From positions 21,379,949 through 21,443,948 of the forward strand of contig CM065691.1 of the NCBI GenBank assembly GCA_017654935.2: DNA of 64,000 bases, read 5' to 3'. Every line of letters starts with the position of its first letter. Positions within the stretch are counted from its first letter, which is position 1. A program made the position numbers and the translations under genes. Origin of the DNA: Phymorhynchus buccinoides. Its lineage: Eukaryota; Mollusca; Gastropoda; Neogastropoda; Raphitomidae. The notes below the pieces were generated by a model. It was not told the DNA's origin. It made no database searches and saw only the letters and a program-made list of their open reading frames with translations. Shown here one piece after another: positions 12,586 to 23,489 of this stretch.

Positions 12586-12761
12586 GTAGTCGTCATGACC
12601 GGAGAGATTGGCCTGTGATGATGTGCGCCAGCAGAGCAGAAGGGAGAGGGCAACCAGTGGAGACAGCACTGTGACAATACAGGAAGATCCTGCACCCCTT
12701 CAGTCACCTTCTCTGCTTCGCTGCTGCCTCCGTTAACCATCTCCATCGGTGCCCCCAGGAA
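12586..12761 (+). other. 5' UTR part of the LRR-Ig coding exon, with splice acceptor
   Basis: A pyrimidine-rich tract ending TTTGTTTCAG at 12576-12585 is a good splice acceptor, so the coding exon probably begins at 12586 and at least one non-coding exon lies upstream. That exon was not identified. The leader is 176 nt here and carries two short upstream ORFs. Confidence 0.6.
12595..12674 (+). promoter_or_regulatory. two overlapping upstream ORFs in the LRR-Ig leader
   Basis: uORF1 runs from ATG 12595 to TGA 12618 (7 codons). Its stop overlaps the start of uORF2 in a TGATG arrangement (ATG 12618 to TGA 12674, 18 codons). Both end before the main ATG at 12762. Such leaders usually reduce translation or make it conditional. 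Whether they are used is inference. Confidence 0.5.
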
Positions 12762-15533
12762 ATGGGTAAGGGGCAGCCATGGCTGACAGCTGGTTGTCCT
12801 CGCATCTTCCCCCTAGCTGGCTTGTGCAGCGTCTTCCTGGTGCTGGTCTCCGCTCTGCCCAACAGCTCCCCATCCTGGCTCACAACCCAGGCCCCCCCGT
12901 GTCCGTCTGCCTGTCGCTGCTCCCGTCCCCTCGACGCCGCTTCAACTCACCTGGCTGTGGTCTGTGCCCAGCAAGGCCTGACTGACCTGCCGCCCGACCT
13001 GCCTGCCTCTTTGACCTCGCTGGATCTGCGTGGTAACCGCCTCACCAGGCTGGATCACCTGCCCCGGATCAGCCAAATGCAGTTCCTGGATCTCTCCAAC
13101 AACTCCCTGGCAGCGCTTCAAAGTGGGCTCTTTGAGAACATGACCCGACTCAAAACCCTGGATCTCAGTTTCAACTCTATCGAAAGCTTGGATGACCGGG
13201 TGTTTGAAAATCTTGGTGTGATTGATAAGGTTGATCTGTCTTTCAACCGTTTAACGAGCTTGAGCAGGGATAAGCTGTTTGGGCTTGACAATGTGCGAGT
13301 GTTGAATCTAACTGGGAACCGGATCAGTGAAGTGTTCAACCAAACATTCCTCTACCTCCGCCACCTTAAGATTCTGGATCTGAGCCACAATCACTTGCAA
13401 TATCTTCCTGCCGATGCCTTCCAGGGCCTAGATTCTGCACAAACCATCTTGCTTCAAAACAACTGTCTACAAGATATCATGGGAGCTTTCAGTGGCCTTC
13501 CACAACTCACAGCTCTTGATCTTTCTTACAATATGCTTCACACATTAGAGACTGATACTTTTGCAAATTTACCACAACTGAGTGATTTACAAATGTCTTT
13601 CAATAACATCTCAAACATTTCAGCAGCCTTTTTAAATCACAGGGCTGCGCTGAAAACACTAGATCTTCGAGGAAATTCTTTACAACAGATAAAGGGTGGT
13701 ACCTTTGGTAACTTCCCATCACTGCAGACTCTAGACCTGAGCCAAATGCCTTACTTGGAGTCCATCAGCTTTAACGCATTTGACAGTGTGATATCCTTGA
13801 CTTCCCTAAACTTAAGCTGCAACCCTAAGTTGTCTTTCCTGCCCCCTCAGCTCCTGGCCAAGTTGCCCTGGTTGAGTGTAGTCGATCTCAGATCCAATAA
13901 CTTCTCTGTGCTGTCCCATATCACATTCCACTCCAACCCCGCCCTCACCCACCTGTACCTAGCCCACAACCCCTTCCAGTGTGGCTGCGGGGTGGCCTGG
14001 ATGCTGCCCCAGTTCAACAGCGCCAACAGATCTGTAGTCAGCGATTTTGATAGTGTGTACTGTACACTCCGGTCCAATGGTACAGCCATCCCCCTCTCTC
14101 AGGTGTCTCAGGAAATAACACGGTGCAATAATGTGACTTCCATCAACGTGACGGACGTTGTTTCTGCCAGAATTGGTTCGTGGCTCATGCTGCAATGCGA
14201 CTTCAGCCCTGGCAAAGACAACGCCAATGTGCTGACGTGGACCACCCCGCGAGGCCTGGTGTTCCATTACTACCCTTACCACCAGGAGGCCACCAGTCAC
14301 TTAATCCCGGCGGAAAACCAGACTGGCGAGCCGAGCACGCTGCACTGGTGGCATTCCCAGAGAAGCTACGACCCGGACATCCGCTACAGCCCTGACCACA
14401 TCCTGCTGCAGGATGATGGATCTCTGCTCATCGACTTTGTGCTGAGGTCGGACGCTGGGCCCTACAGTTGCCAGGTGCACAACCCCCAGCACAAGGCCCG
14501 GGCCCAGACCACGGTGCTGCTGGACTACAGCGTGCTGTTCGAGGTGAAGATGATGAGCCTAGTGGTGGGCATGGCCTGCGCTGCCTCCTTCCTGGCCCTC
14601 AACACGGTGTACGTGGTCATCATGTGGGGCGCCAGGAAGCTGGTCAACAAGCGGCGCAGGGAGCGCATCCACAAGCTGATGGAGAACCTGGACGAGTACC
14701 GCACCACGCAGATCGCCCGCATCAGGACCAACTACAGCGGCCAGCTGAACCGCATCCGTGAGCACTACAATGCGCAGTCCTTGCGCCTCAAGGAGAACTA
14801 CACCGTGCAGATGAAGCGGGTCAAGCAGGGCTGTTCCAACCAGGTGGAGCGCATCCGAGACAACTACCACGCGCGCCTCAACCACCTCAAGGACTACAGC
14901 TCCCACCAGATCCAGCAGATCCGCGACGGCACCAACAACCAGATCATTCGCATCCGCGACTATGGCGCCCTGCAGATGGAGCGGCTGAGGGAGAACTACA
15001 AACTGCAGCAGCAGCACGTGCTCAAGGTCATCGAGGCCATGAACCTGGAGAACTGCCGCAACGTGGTGGAGACCGAGTGCATGCGCACCGAGTCCATGAT
15101 CTTCGAGATCAACTTTCCCGACCTGGACGACGACATGTCCATGGAGGAGAGCAGCTCCCAGCACTCCCCGCCAGAGTCGGTGTACGCCACGGCTCTCAAT
15201 TCGGACCGCTCCAGCCAAGAGAGTCTGGCCACGTTGGTGCAGGGTCAGGGCCAGCCGGTCACCCAGTGTGACAACGCCACAACCATCATAGTGCTTCCCA
15301 GTGACGAGCCGGTGGACATCCAATACTCGCTGACCCCTTCCCCTATTCACTCCATCTCCTCCTCAGCATTGTGTGACAGTGAGGGGGAATTGAGTGACAG
15401 TGAGGGGGAACCGAGTGAACCGAGTGACAGTGAGGGGGAACCGAGTGACAGTGAGGGGGAACCGAGTGACAGTGAGGGGGAAGCCTTGCATGTAAGTTCC
15501 GGCGATAACAGTGAGAGGGAGACTGTTGTGTAA
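12762..15533 (+). CDS. LRR-Ig single-pass membrane receptor-like protein with hendecad cytoplasmic tail
   Basis: Uninterrupted 923-residue reading frame. Residues 13-31 are hydrophobic (signal peptide). An LRRNT-type cysteine cluster follows (C47, C51, C53, C68), then about 13-14 leucine-rich repeats (residues 83-405, LxxLxLxxNxL pattern) and an LRRCT cap (CGC at 407-409, last Cys near 455). One Ig-like domain has cysteines near 479 and 569 with the DAGPYSC signature. The transmembrane helix is at about 598-622, followed by a KRRRER stop-transfer. The cytoplasmic region has ten tandem 11-residue units (about 649-758, e.g. NQVERIRDNYH), then an acidic Ser-rich end with repeated SDSEGE (about 870-905), which are casein-kinase-2-like sites. 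The architecture is that of neuronal/adhesion LRR-Ig receptors (Kekkon, LINGO, LRRC4 class). The ligand and orthologue cannot be assigned by eye. The ATG at 12762 has G at -3 and +4 and is the first ATG in this frame after a spliced 5' UTR. No intron interrupts the coding sequence. Confidence 0.95.
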   Translation: MGKGQPWLTAGCPRIFPLAGLCSVFLVLVSALPNSSPSWLTTQAPPCPSACRCSRPLDAASTHLAVVCAQQGLTDLPPDLPASLTSLDLRGNRLTRLDHLPRISQMQFLDLSNNSLAALQSGLFENMTRLKTLDLSFNSIESLDDRVFENLGVIDKVDLSFNRLTSLSRDKLFGLDNVRVLNLTGNRISEVFNQTFLYLRHLKILDLSHNHLQYLPADAFQGLDSAQTILLQNNCLQDIMGAFSGLPQLTALDLSYNMLHTLETDTFANLPQLSDLQMSFNNISNISAAFLNHRAALKTLDLRGNSLQQIKGGTFGNFPSLQTLDLSQMPYLESISFNAFDSVISLTSLNLSCNPKLSFLPPQLLAKLPWLSVVDLRSNNFSVLSHITFHSNPALTHLYLAHNPFQCGCGVAWMLPQFNSANRSVVSDFDSVYCTLRSNGTAIPLSQVSQEITRCNNVTSINVTDVVSARIGSWLMLQCDFSPGKDNANVLTWTTPRGLVFHYYPYHQEATSHLIPAENQTGEPSTLHWWHSQRSYDPDIRYSPDHILLQDDGSLLIDFVLRSDAGPYSCQVHNPQHKARAQTTVLLDYSVLFEVKMMSLVVGMACAASFLALNTVYVVIMWGARKLVNKRRRERIHKLMENLDEYRTTQIARIRTNYSGQLNRIREHYNAQSLRLKENYTVQMKRVKQGCSNQVERIRDNYHARLNHLKDYSSHQIQQIRDGTNNQIIRIRDYGALQMERLRENYKLQQQHVLKVIEAMNLENCRNVVETECMRTESMIFEINFPDLDDDMSMEESSSQHSPPESVYATALNSDRSSQESLATLVQGQGQPVTQCDNATTIIVLPSDEPVDIQYSLTPSPIHSISSSALCDSEGELSDSEGEPSEPSDSEGEPSDSEGEPSDSEGEALHVSSGDNSERETVV
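15371..15484 (+). repeat. 21-bp in-frame minisatellite encoding SDSEGEP units
   Basis: About five imperfect copies of a unit containing GACAGTGAGGGGGAA, all multiples of 3 bp, encode the acidic SDSEGE-P repeats at the receptor's C-terminus. One unit carries a 9-bp insertion that adds the tripeptide SEP. Confidence 0.85.
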
Positions 15534-15882
15534 CTTGGGATAGATGAGTGTGCCATGCCATGGGCAGAGTTTGACGCGTGAAAACAAGGTGGTGTTGCCA
15601 CAGATACTATGAAAGCTGATTGACAATCGATACTCTTACCAAACTGGTACTTCATGATGCAAAGTATACTTGAAATGTTGAATGAAACTTTGTGTGATGT
15701 TTGTACCCTGTAGACTGTGTAGCCGGAAGACTGTTCTCAATGTGTTAATCGGTAATTGCGTACGTAACCTGTCCCAGAATGTAATGGTTGAATGAATTCG
15801 TATTCCACTTTCAAGGACCACCATTTTAAAAATAATATTGTATGCACTTGCTAATAGAAAATTACAGAAGCACTCACTGTAT

Positions 15883-15888
15883 AATAAA
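15883..15888 (+). terminator. candidate poly(A) signal AATAAA of the LRR-Ig gene
   Basis: First clear AATAAA after the stop codon, giving a 3' UTR of about 370 nt. The next recognisable structure is a MITE at 16040, so the transcript plausibly ends before it. Confidence 0.5.
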
Positions 15889-16039
15889 TCAATCTGATAT
15901 GAATATGATCGTCTTAATATGTACATGTTTCAGTTCTTCCGTGTGAGTGCAAATCATTAACTTTATGCTATTGCAATCAGTGTATTACTTAAAAAGCACA
16001 TGTAATGTTCAAATTTAAAAAGAAATGCTTTGCTACTCA

Positions 16040-16359
16040 TTAAAGGGGACATAAAGTCCAAATAGAAGTTGATCTCTATTGCAAGATTACAAGTAAATAG
16101 GCTTCTATCTGCAAATAAAAATTCAACTTAGGCTTATTGCCCAAGCACTAGTCATAGTAGGTCAACCGAGTGTGACGTCATATTCAGGGGGCATCTACTC
16201 TTAACAGTGGCAACACCCTTGGGGCCTACAATTCTGCACTTTAAAGTTGATTTATTTATATTTGAAAGACTTGAATAGAAAGAAATGCACAGTGAGTGTT
16301 TATTACACATAAACATTAATTTAAGGCCGGCTCGTCTTTGGACTTAATGTTCCCTTTAA
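16040..16359. mobile_element. TTAA-flanked MITE G
   Basis: TTAA then AGGGGACATAAAGTCC at the left; GGACTTAATGTTCCCT then TTAA at the right. 320 bp. TTAA flanks suggest piggyBac-type mobilisation. Confidence 0.75.
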
Positions 16360-16484
16360 ATTTTGAATAAAATTCCCACTTTCATCCTGATTTTTGATCT
16401 ATGAAAGTAAAAGAAATAGCAAACTTAATGTAACACTTGTTTGTTTTTCTTCAAAACAAAACATTTTAAATGCCTTTTTAGTTT

Positions 16485-16868
16485 TTTAAAAATTCCAATG
16501 ACAAACAATCTTTTTGTTGTTGTTAGATTAATCCATCCTAAATAGAACATGCTGATCCAAGTTTCATCATGATAGATTTTTTTAAAAATTCCAAAGACAA
16601 ACAGAATGTTTTTGTTGTTGTTAGATTAATCCATCCTAAATAGAACATGCTGATCCAAGTTTCATCATGATAGTTTTTAAAAAAAATTCCAAAGACAAAC
16701 AGAATGTTTTTGTTGTTGTTAGATTAATCCATCCTAAATAGAACATGCTGATCCAAGTTTCATCATGATAGTTTTTTTTAAAAATTCCAATGACAAACAG
16801 AATGTTTTTGTTGTTGTTAGATTAATCCATCCTAAATAGAACATGCTGATCCAAGTTTCATCATGATA
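16485..16868. repeat. tandem repeat, about 97 bp x 4
   Basis: Four near-identical units each containing TGTTGTTGTTAGATTAATCC and ACATGCTGATCCAAGTTTC; differences are mainly in A/T run lengths. Confidence 0.93.
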
Positions 16869-17033
16869 ACATAAATGGACATTCTAGTGTCAGAGTATTC
16901 CATAATCTCCGAGGAGTGCTTACTCCAAAAGGAATTGATACATGTTGTAAGGATCTTCATAATTCTCAAAATTTTAAAAGAAAGAAGAAAGGTGGAGGGG
17001 GCTATCCTTTCCCAACTGAAATAAAAGGGAGAG

Positions 17034-17401
17034 TACAGTGGAACCTCCCTTATAAGACCTCCCATTATAAGACTCCCTCTCCAGGCATGGTGTAGGGGCA
17101 AAGTGGTTTTGAAGGAAAATGGCCGGGGGTCCAGGGGGCCAAAGAAAATTCAAAAAATTAGTGAAATTTTCACTTTTTCATGCCATTTCAATGCATTTTT
17201 TAAATAATTTTGTTTCAAACTGTTTCGCGGATTTTCCGCGATTCGCGGAGGTCTACCATGCCTGCTCTCACATAAGACCTACTTCTCTGAGACATTGCCC
17301 TTCTTTGTAAGTATTAAAATTACCTCCCTTGTAAGACCCCTCCCTAATAGGACCTCATTTTGGATGATTTTTTAAAGTCTTATAAGGGAGGTTCCACTGT
17401 A
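17034..17401. mobile_element. MITE A interrupted by a nested element
   Basis: Ends CAGTGGAACCTCCCTTAT and GGGAGGTTCCACTG. At about 17081-17264 it is split by a smaller element with CAGGCATGGTGTAG / CTACCATGCCTG inverted ends (hAT-like start CAGG). Confidence 0.82.
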
Positions 17402-17937
17402 CTGCCAAAATTACAATATCATAAGCATTTGTCCATGTGCACTAATTTGTCGCTGTACAAAAAAGTGTCTGTTAACAGTTGTTTCTTTTTGTGCGTATCA
17501 TGCCTTAAACTTAAAGTACTATTTGCCAGAATATGATCAGTTCTAGTCAACATAAATGTGTTCAAAAATTAGTAGATCAGTCAATGTACACACACTTGTC
17601 AGAGAGAGAGAGAGAGAGAGATTGTTTCTTTAATTAATGCACCAGGCCATGATGTCCAGGTCAAAGGGAAATATTAGGGCTCCTGCTGACAAAAAGCAAA
17701 AAATCTCTGCAAGGCCAAAGAAATTGTTGAAATTTAAAGGAGAGGTCTAGCATCTCTCACAAAATCTCTTTTAATTTAACTGTTGTGGTGCAATAGTTAA
17801 TAGTAAATTACTATTAAAAAATCGGAGCAAGATACAACTTTCCCAAGATCAGTATAGTGTTGAAAGAACAAGGTAAAGCTCACACTAATCTTCAAATCTT
17901 TTAGTTTGCAGAATAATCAGTGTCCTATTATCTTTGT

Positions 17938-17988
17938 CCCCCCCCCCCCCCTACACCCCCCCCCCTCTCCCCTACACCCCCCCCCCTC
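17938..17988. repeat. poly(C)-rich run
   Basis: C tracts separated by TACA and TCT: CCCCCCTACACCCCCCC pattern, twice. Confidence 0.9.
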
Positions 17989-18419
17989 TCTTTCCACTAA
18001 AATTGATATATTTCCCCTGATCTTTATTAATTTTCAAATGTTACTGAAATCAGCAAAATCACAGAAAAAAGGAGTCCTGGCCTGATACATCGAAGCATTT
18101 TGGTGTGTGTGTGTGTGTTTTGTTTTATTTATTTTTTCTTCCTTTTTTTAAAAACTGTAACCCGCCTTATTTGTTATTAGTTGGGGGTTTTAAAAGCATG
18201 CACAAGCCAGAGTTATTAGGTCTCTAGTCAAAATAAATGTGTTCATATTCAATTTTACATTACTTTGTCATAAACAAAAGTGTCTACAGAAAAATGTATG
18301 GCTATGAATGATCGAAGATTTGTGTTCTTTCGCTAACCTGCCAAATGATATCATCCATTGCATGTTTGTCCTGTTTTGTTTTAGTCTGGTTTTTGTTTGT
18401 TTCTCGATATGTTATTTAC

Positions 18420-18846
18420 TTAACCCTTTCGCCGCCAGCCATTTTTCAGCAAAATATTTCCATTAAACTTACCTGGGTAGAGAAAAAAATCTTGGGGATT
18501 CTTCTGTGACATAAGTAAGACCTATCCTTACCTCCCAAAATTAAGAGAATAGGGTCTTTGGATAACAGACCCTGATTTGATGCCTTTTAGTGACATGGGT
18601 GCTAAATCATTGTGGTGCAATGTCACATTTTTGCACCACAATGATTTAACACCCATGTCATTAAAACTCTTGAAATCAGGGTCTATTATTCAATATTGTG
18701 CTCCTAAATTCGGGCAGTAAGGCTTGATTAGCCTATTCTAAATGTGTCCGAGAAATTCCACAATATTGCAGATGAAATCTTTTCTGTAACCAAGTAAGTT
18801 TAATGGGATTTTTTTGCTCAAAGATGGCTGGCGGTGAAAGGGTTAA
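18420..18846. mobile_element. TTAA-flanked foldback MITE B, full copy
   Basis: TTAACCCTTTCGCCGCCAGC at left and GCTGGCGGTGAAAGGGTTAA at right; the arms stay complementary to a central hairpin (TGCACCACAATGATTTAA and inverse). 427 bp. Confidence 0.9.
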
Positions 18847-19236
18847 TGATTACTATGTGAACAAAGCGAACTAGTATAATTCATCCTGACTCAGGACATT
18901 GATTATTGAGTGCACCTGTTTTACATCATTACTAGAAAGACCAAGAGCGGCAGTATTTGTAGTCCCATTCCCCATCCGAACACATGTGTTGATTGTTCAC
19001 ACTTTCAATTTTTTAAAACAAATAAAAACAATAAAGAACATGTGACGTCCTGTTCTTCCACTAGTTTTTACCATTAAACTTGAATCGTCCCATTTATGGG
19101 TTTTTAAAATTTTAAATTGCCATTCTTATGGCAGTATTCTCAAACTAAAGTCTAAAATTGGGCTTTTAAGTCCTCCACTTTTTCTTCTTATGCCATCAGT
19201 CTTTTATTTTGGTAAACAAACATGTTCATTTATGAA

Positions 19237-19464
19237 TTAATCCCTTGACTGCCACCAATGTATTACGTACTGACCTGATGACATCACTGATGATGTCATC
19301 AGATGAAGAGGAATAACCATGATATGCTGGCTTTTGCTCTAACATAATCAAGAGAGTAATATCCCCAGACCATTTTCTCAGATTGGCTTTACCAGTTGTC
19401 TTTTTTATGTCATGATTTGCCCAATGATTTTCTCTTTAATTTTCTCTGGCAGTCAAGGGATTAA
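19237..19464. mobile_element. TTAA-flanked MITE C, copy 1
   Basis: TTAATCCCTTGACTGCCACC to CTGGCAGTCAAGGGATTAA, with ACTGATGATGTCATC hairpin inside. Confidence 0.85.
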
Positions 19465-20410
19465 TTAACAAATAACAACACTGTCTCTGAACATCGATGC
19501 AGAAGAAAATGTGTGCATGTGCGTCACTTTCCATACTTCCTTCAGTTGCTGTCCCTTCAAATTATTTTACAAAATAACATAATAGTACATTTTAAGTGAC
19601 TGAAATCAATTTAACAGAACCATTATGAACAGCACTCCCCACATCACATACAATCCCAAAGCCACTAGCTAAAGATTTTTTTTTTTTTAAATCAATTTTG
19701 AAAGACCATCAATTTTCATTATAGGAGTATTACTTTGTTAGTTGCCACTTTGGTAAGGGTCAAAGGGGGGGTAATTTGTAGGATAGGGGGCAGGGCGAGA
19801 ATGGGTGCGCGTGCATGTATGAATGACGCGAGAGAGAATGAGAGGCGGGAATGATGCTTGTGGGACGCTGAGAGACGCGAGAGAGGACGGACCGGGCTGC
19901 AAGATGGGGACGATCTGGAAGGCAGTGTGAAGAGGTGGCCACGACGAGGTGCGAGGTGAGGATGTAAGGCGAGGTAGATAGAAGCGGGGTTGGGATGGGA
20001 GGGTAGGGGGAGGTTAAGAGTAGGGATTCACTAAACCACTTTCAACACCCAATGTCAACTGAGAAACAGTCACTTCAGAGTTTAAATGGTTTGTTTTCTT
20101 TCCTTTATCATACAGTGACACACAAGATTTTGTGCTAGCTTCTTTGTTTTTGAATTTCACAACATTTAATGTGTAATTATCATTTTGTAATAAACCGTGC
20201 TTGAATATTACAGGCAGATTGTTTGGAGAAAATTAAAACAAGAGTAACACGCACACAGCCCCAGGCACTTTATCTCTGTTGTATGCACAAAGTTTCTGCG
20301 TGATGGTTTAAAAAATGTAGGATACTTTAGATAATCTTGTCATAATTAGGATGTCTGATTTGTGCAAATTTACATGTCTGCATGGTGCTGAGTGGCATGA
20401 AAAGCATTTT

Positions 20411-20654
20411 TAACTCTTCTAGCGCATGTGGTTTTTTGACGTTCTTGTTTGTCCGCTGCATCTCAGCCGACAAGAGGACGGCAACTACTTTTTCGGGTGC
20501 GCATGTGTTGTTTTAACGGAAAAATCACTGACATACTCTAAAATATAAGCAAACAGTATGGTAGGGATCTTGGCAGTGAATGTCTTTGCATTTGGTGGGA
20601 GTGTAGTGTGAAGTATTGGGCGAATGTATTCGTCCATGGTGTTAGAAGAGTTAC
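20411..20654. mobile_element. TTAA-flanked MITE F, copy 1
   Basis: TTAACTCTTCTAGCGCATGT to GGTGTTAGAAGAGTTA; contains the CGAATGTATTCG palindrome near the right end. Confidence 0.78.
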
Positions 20655-20911
20655 AGCCTGAGTGTACATATCTATTTCAATTTTCACACACACACAACCT
20701 TCCCAAAGCTGATTCAATCAATGATATATTGATGCCCCCATAAATAGTAGCATTTTTGTGTGGTGAACAAAAAGAGCTGGCTGGTGAAGGGAAAACTGTG
20801 AAAGAGGTTGTACTGAAATAACAATAGATTAATGTAACTTAAACTCTAATGATATCAATGTGTGTTCATATAGCATGTTTTGCAATGTTGTTGCTGGTGT
20901 AATGACAAGAA

Positions 20912-21352
20912 TTAACCCCTTCAGTGTCAAATGGCATAGTACGTCCGCTATAACATGGGTGCAACTTTTCCTGGTATGCAAGGATTTCCTGTTTTTTGAA
21001 TTTTACAAGAAAAGGAAGTTCCTTTTAAAAAAAATTAATTTGTCAAACAAGTTCTTTGTGTTCTTTTTCAAACACTTTAAAATAAGCATTTGTACAAATT
21101 ATGGAAAAAGCAAGCTAAAATACCTTCATAAATCAATTTTTGCTTCAGCTGCTGGGGGACATTACCCCTGGACCCCAACCTTTCAGGTTTTTTCATTTCG
21201 TGTAGTTGCACCCTTGCTATAAGTATAACGTTTTAGTACTTGCCATCGATATGTATGCATCCCGGCGCTCATTCACAATTTTGTCACGCCCAAAAAAGGC
21301 ATGGCAAACAAGCAACGCAGGCATGAAAAATAGACGGCACTGAAGGGGTTAA
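20912..21352. mobile_element. TTAA-flanked MITE E carrying a nested element
   Basis: TTAACCCCTTCAGTGTCAAA to ACGGCACTGAAGGGGTTAA. A second element with GGGTGCAACTTTT / AGTTGCACCC ends (about 20958-21213) is inserted, flanked by GCTATA repeats. Confidence 0.75.
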
Positions 21353-21746
21353 TGTTCTCCTTTTACTCAAGAGTTACTCTGAGCAAGCCCAGACGTAAGA
21401 GTATAATAATCAAGACAAATCGATCTAGTCATTCCCTCGTGCAGTAGGGATTTACTTGAGCGTGTGATGGTGAGAGTAGAATGACATGCACTGTTGTGTG
21501 ATATTAATTAATATATATTACAAACGATATTATTTGAATTGACTGCGTGCGTGTTTTGTGGGTGGTTTTTTTTTTTACGTTCACAAGTACGCCAATGTTA
21601 CTTTTAATACTTACAGTATTATAAATTAAAATAGTCGAAAAGAAATGCATTTCAGTGTCTCCTTGTCTTTCACTGTGTGCGTGCGTGCATGTGTGAAGGT
21701 ATTTATGCAAGAGTAACATTATCAGAGGACATGCTCATGTAAGCAA

Positions 21747-22051
21747 TATTCTTCTTCTTCAATCACTCAGATAGTTTCCTGTCAATTATGAGCGCAGATG
21801 CTTCATGCTGCCGTTATGTGCCTAACTAAGAAATAGTCCGACTATGGCTGAGGAAATCTTTTTGAAAGTGTTTCTTGAAAAAAGGCAGGAAAATGGACCG
21901 GCAAGACAGAAAGATAGTAGATGACAGTAAGCAAAGGGAAAAGGCAGAGTCAAAGAGAGTGACAGATTAGAGGAAGTTACAAGCACAGAACTTCCAGAAG
22001 GTAGGGGAACTATTTATACAAAAGACCCCCCCGGTATCCTCACGGAGGGAG
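21747..22051 (-). mobile_element. SINE-like repeat R, tail type I
   Basis: Reverse copy from TTCTTCTTCTTCAATCACTC to CCCCCGGTATCCTCACGG. Confidence 0.8.
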
Positions 22052-22406
22052 TAAGCAATATGAGAGCTTATGCAAACTGTACAACTGATGTTAAGAGTGC
22101 AGAACAAAACTCTTCTGAAAGATCAATGCTACACCAATTATTGTTGCTTCTTGTCACAAACACCCCCAAATACTTCTACTTGCTTACATTTGGGCGGAAA
22201 TATTCTTACCATTTCACTTAGACTCATGACCAGAGTCAGAACATAACAGTAACACTCACGTGTGATTACTCTCTAACTGCTCTATCACGAAACACACCAC
22301 CAATGAAGACACATTGTAAAAGTCTAAAACGCTACGGTAAAATTTAATGTCAGATGCAGTTGAACTTCACATTAGCTTTTTTTTTCTTTTTTTCAAACAG
22401 CTTTTT

Positions 22407-22661
22407 TTAACTCTTCTAGCGCCTTGTATTTTTTTGACGTTCTTGGTTGTCCGTTGCATCTCAACCAACAAGAGGGGAGCAACTTTTTTTTTCGAGTGCG
22501 CATGCGTTTTCTTAAACAGAAAAATCACTGACATAAGCTCTAAAAACTGACAAACGCATGGCAGGGTACTTAACAATGAATTATGAATGTCTTTGCATTT
22601 GGTGTGAGTGAAGAGGGATGTACTGGGCGAATGTATTCGCCCATGGTGCCAGAAAAGTTAA
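22407..22661. mobile_element. TTAA-flanked MITE F, copy 2
   Basis: TTAACTCTTCTAGCGCCTTG to GGTGCCAGAAAAGTTAA; contains GGGCGAATGTATTCGCCC. Confidence 0.82.
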
Positions 22662-23489
22662 TAAATAAATCATCCTGAAGCCATTGAAGGATGAGTCTTT
22701 TGAGTACACTACAGTCGAACCTCTATTTTTAGGGCTTCCAAAAAGTCTGGAAAAATCGGGTGGGTTTTTTGTGGGTTTTTTTAGTTTTGTTTTACGTCCT
22801 CTCGGAATTAACCATGTGGAACATTTCTTTTAAATCAAGTTAAACTTTTATTTAAATACAGTTGAAGCTCGGGTTTTAAATTGTAGGGGTCTTATAAAGG
22901 ATGTTGGCTTTATACATAAATCATAGTAAGATAGTTTTCTGCATTTTTATTTTGTTTAAAAAAAAAAAAATGCTCAGAAATCGAAATCATCTGCTAAAAC
23001 TAGTAAAAGTAAAACGAGACTTTGAACCCCTTTGAAGTGGAAGTGAGGACATAGAACTTGAATGTCAAGGAAGTAGACTCAATTTTGATGCCAAATGTCA
23101 ATGCCCTCATGTTGGGTGCATGAACTGAACGCACGTGTGTCAAATTGTATCTTTCAATTCATTGATTTCCTCAGCAAGACTGTATGGCTGCAAAACTCAA
23201 AAGACTCAACTCCAACAATCACAGTCTAAGAACAAACAAGAACGACATTGAACCCAAATCCGTTTTAGAACTAATTCTTATGTTGACGTCACAGTTCTTT
23301 CCTTCTGTGTCATAGGTACCGTGCATCATGGGCTAAAATGTTCTCAAATACACCTCAAGTTGCAATTCCATGAATGAGATGGCATAAAAAGCCGCACTTC
23401 AAATTTTAAAAAAATCAATTGCGCCTTCAGGTGACTTGGAGACGAAAAAGATTTAGCCAAAAAAGGTGAGAACCGTATTCTTCAAACAG

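Noticed and set aside
14559..15350. 263-codon antisense ORF inside the LRR-Ig gene
   Set aside because: It mirrors the GC-rich hendecad-coding region; no domain, and the sense frame is clearly the gene.
19760..19990. GC-richer stretch as a candidate missing GLYR1 exon
   Set aside because: Minus-strand translation shows no dehydrogenase motif and no matching splice phase.
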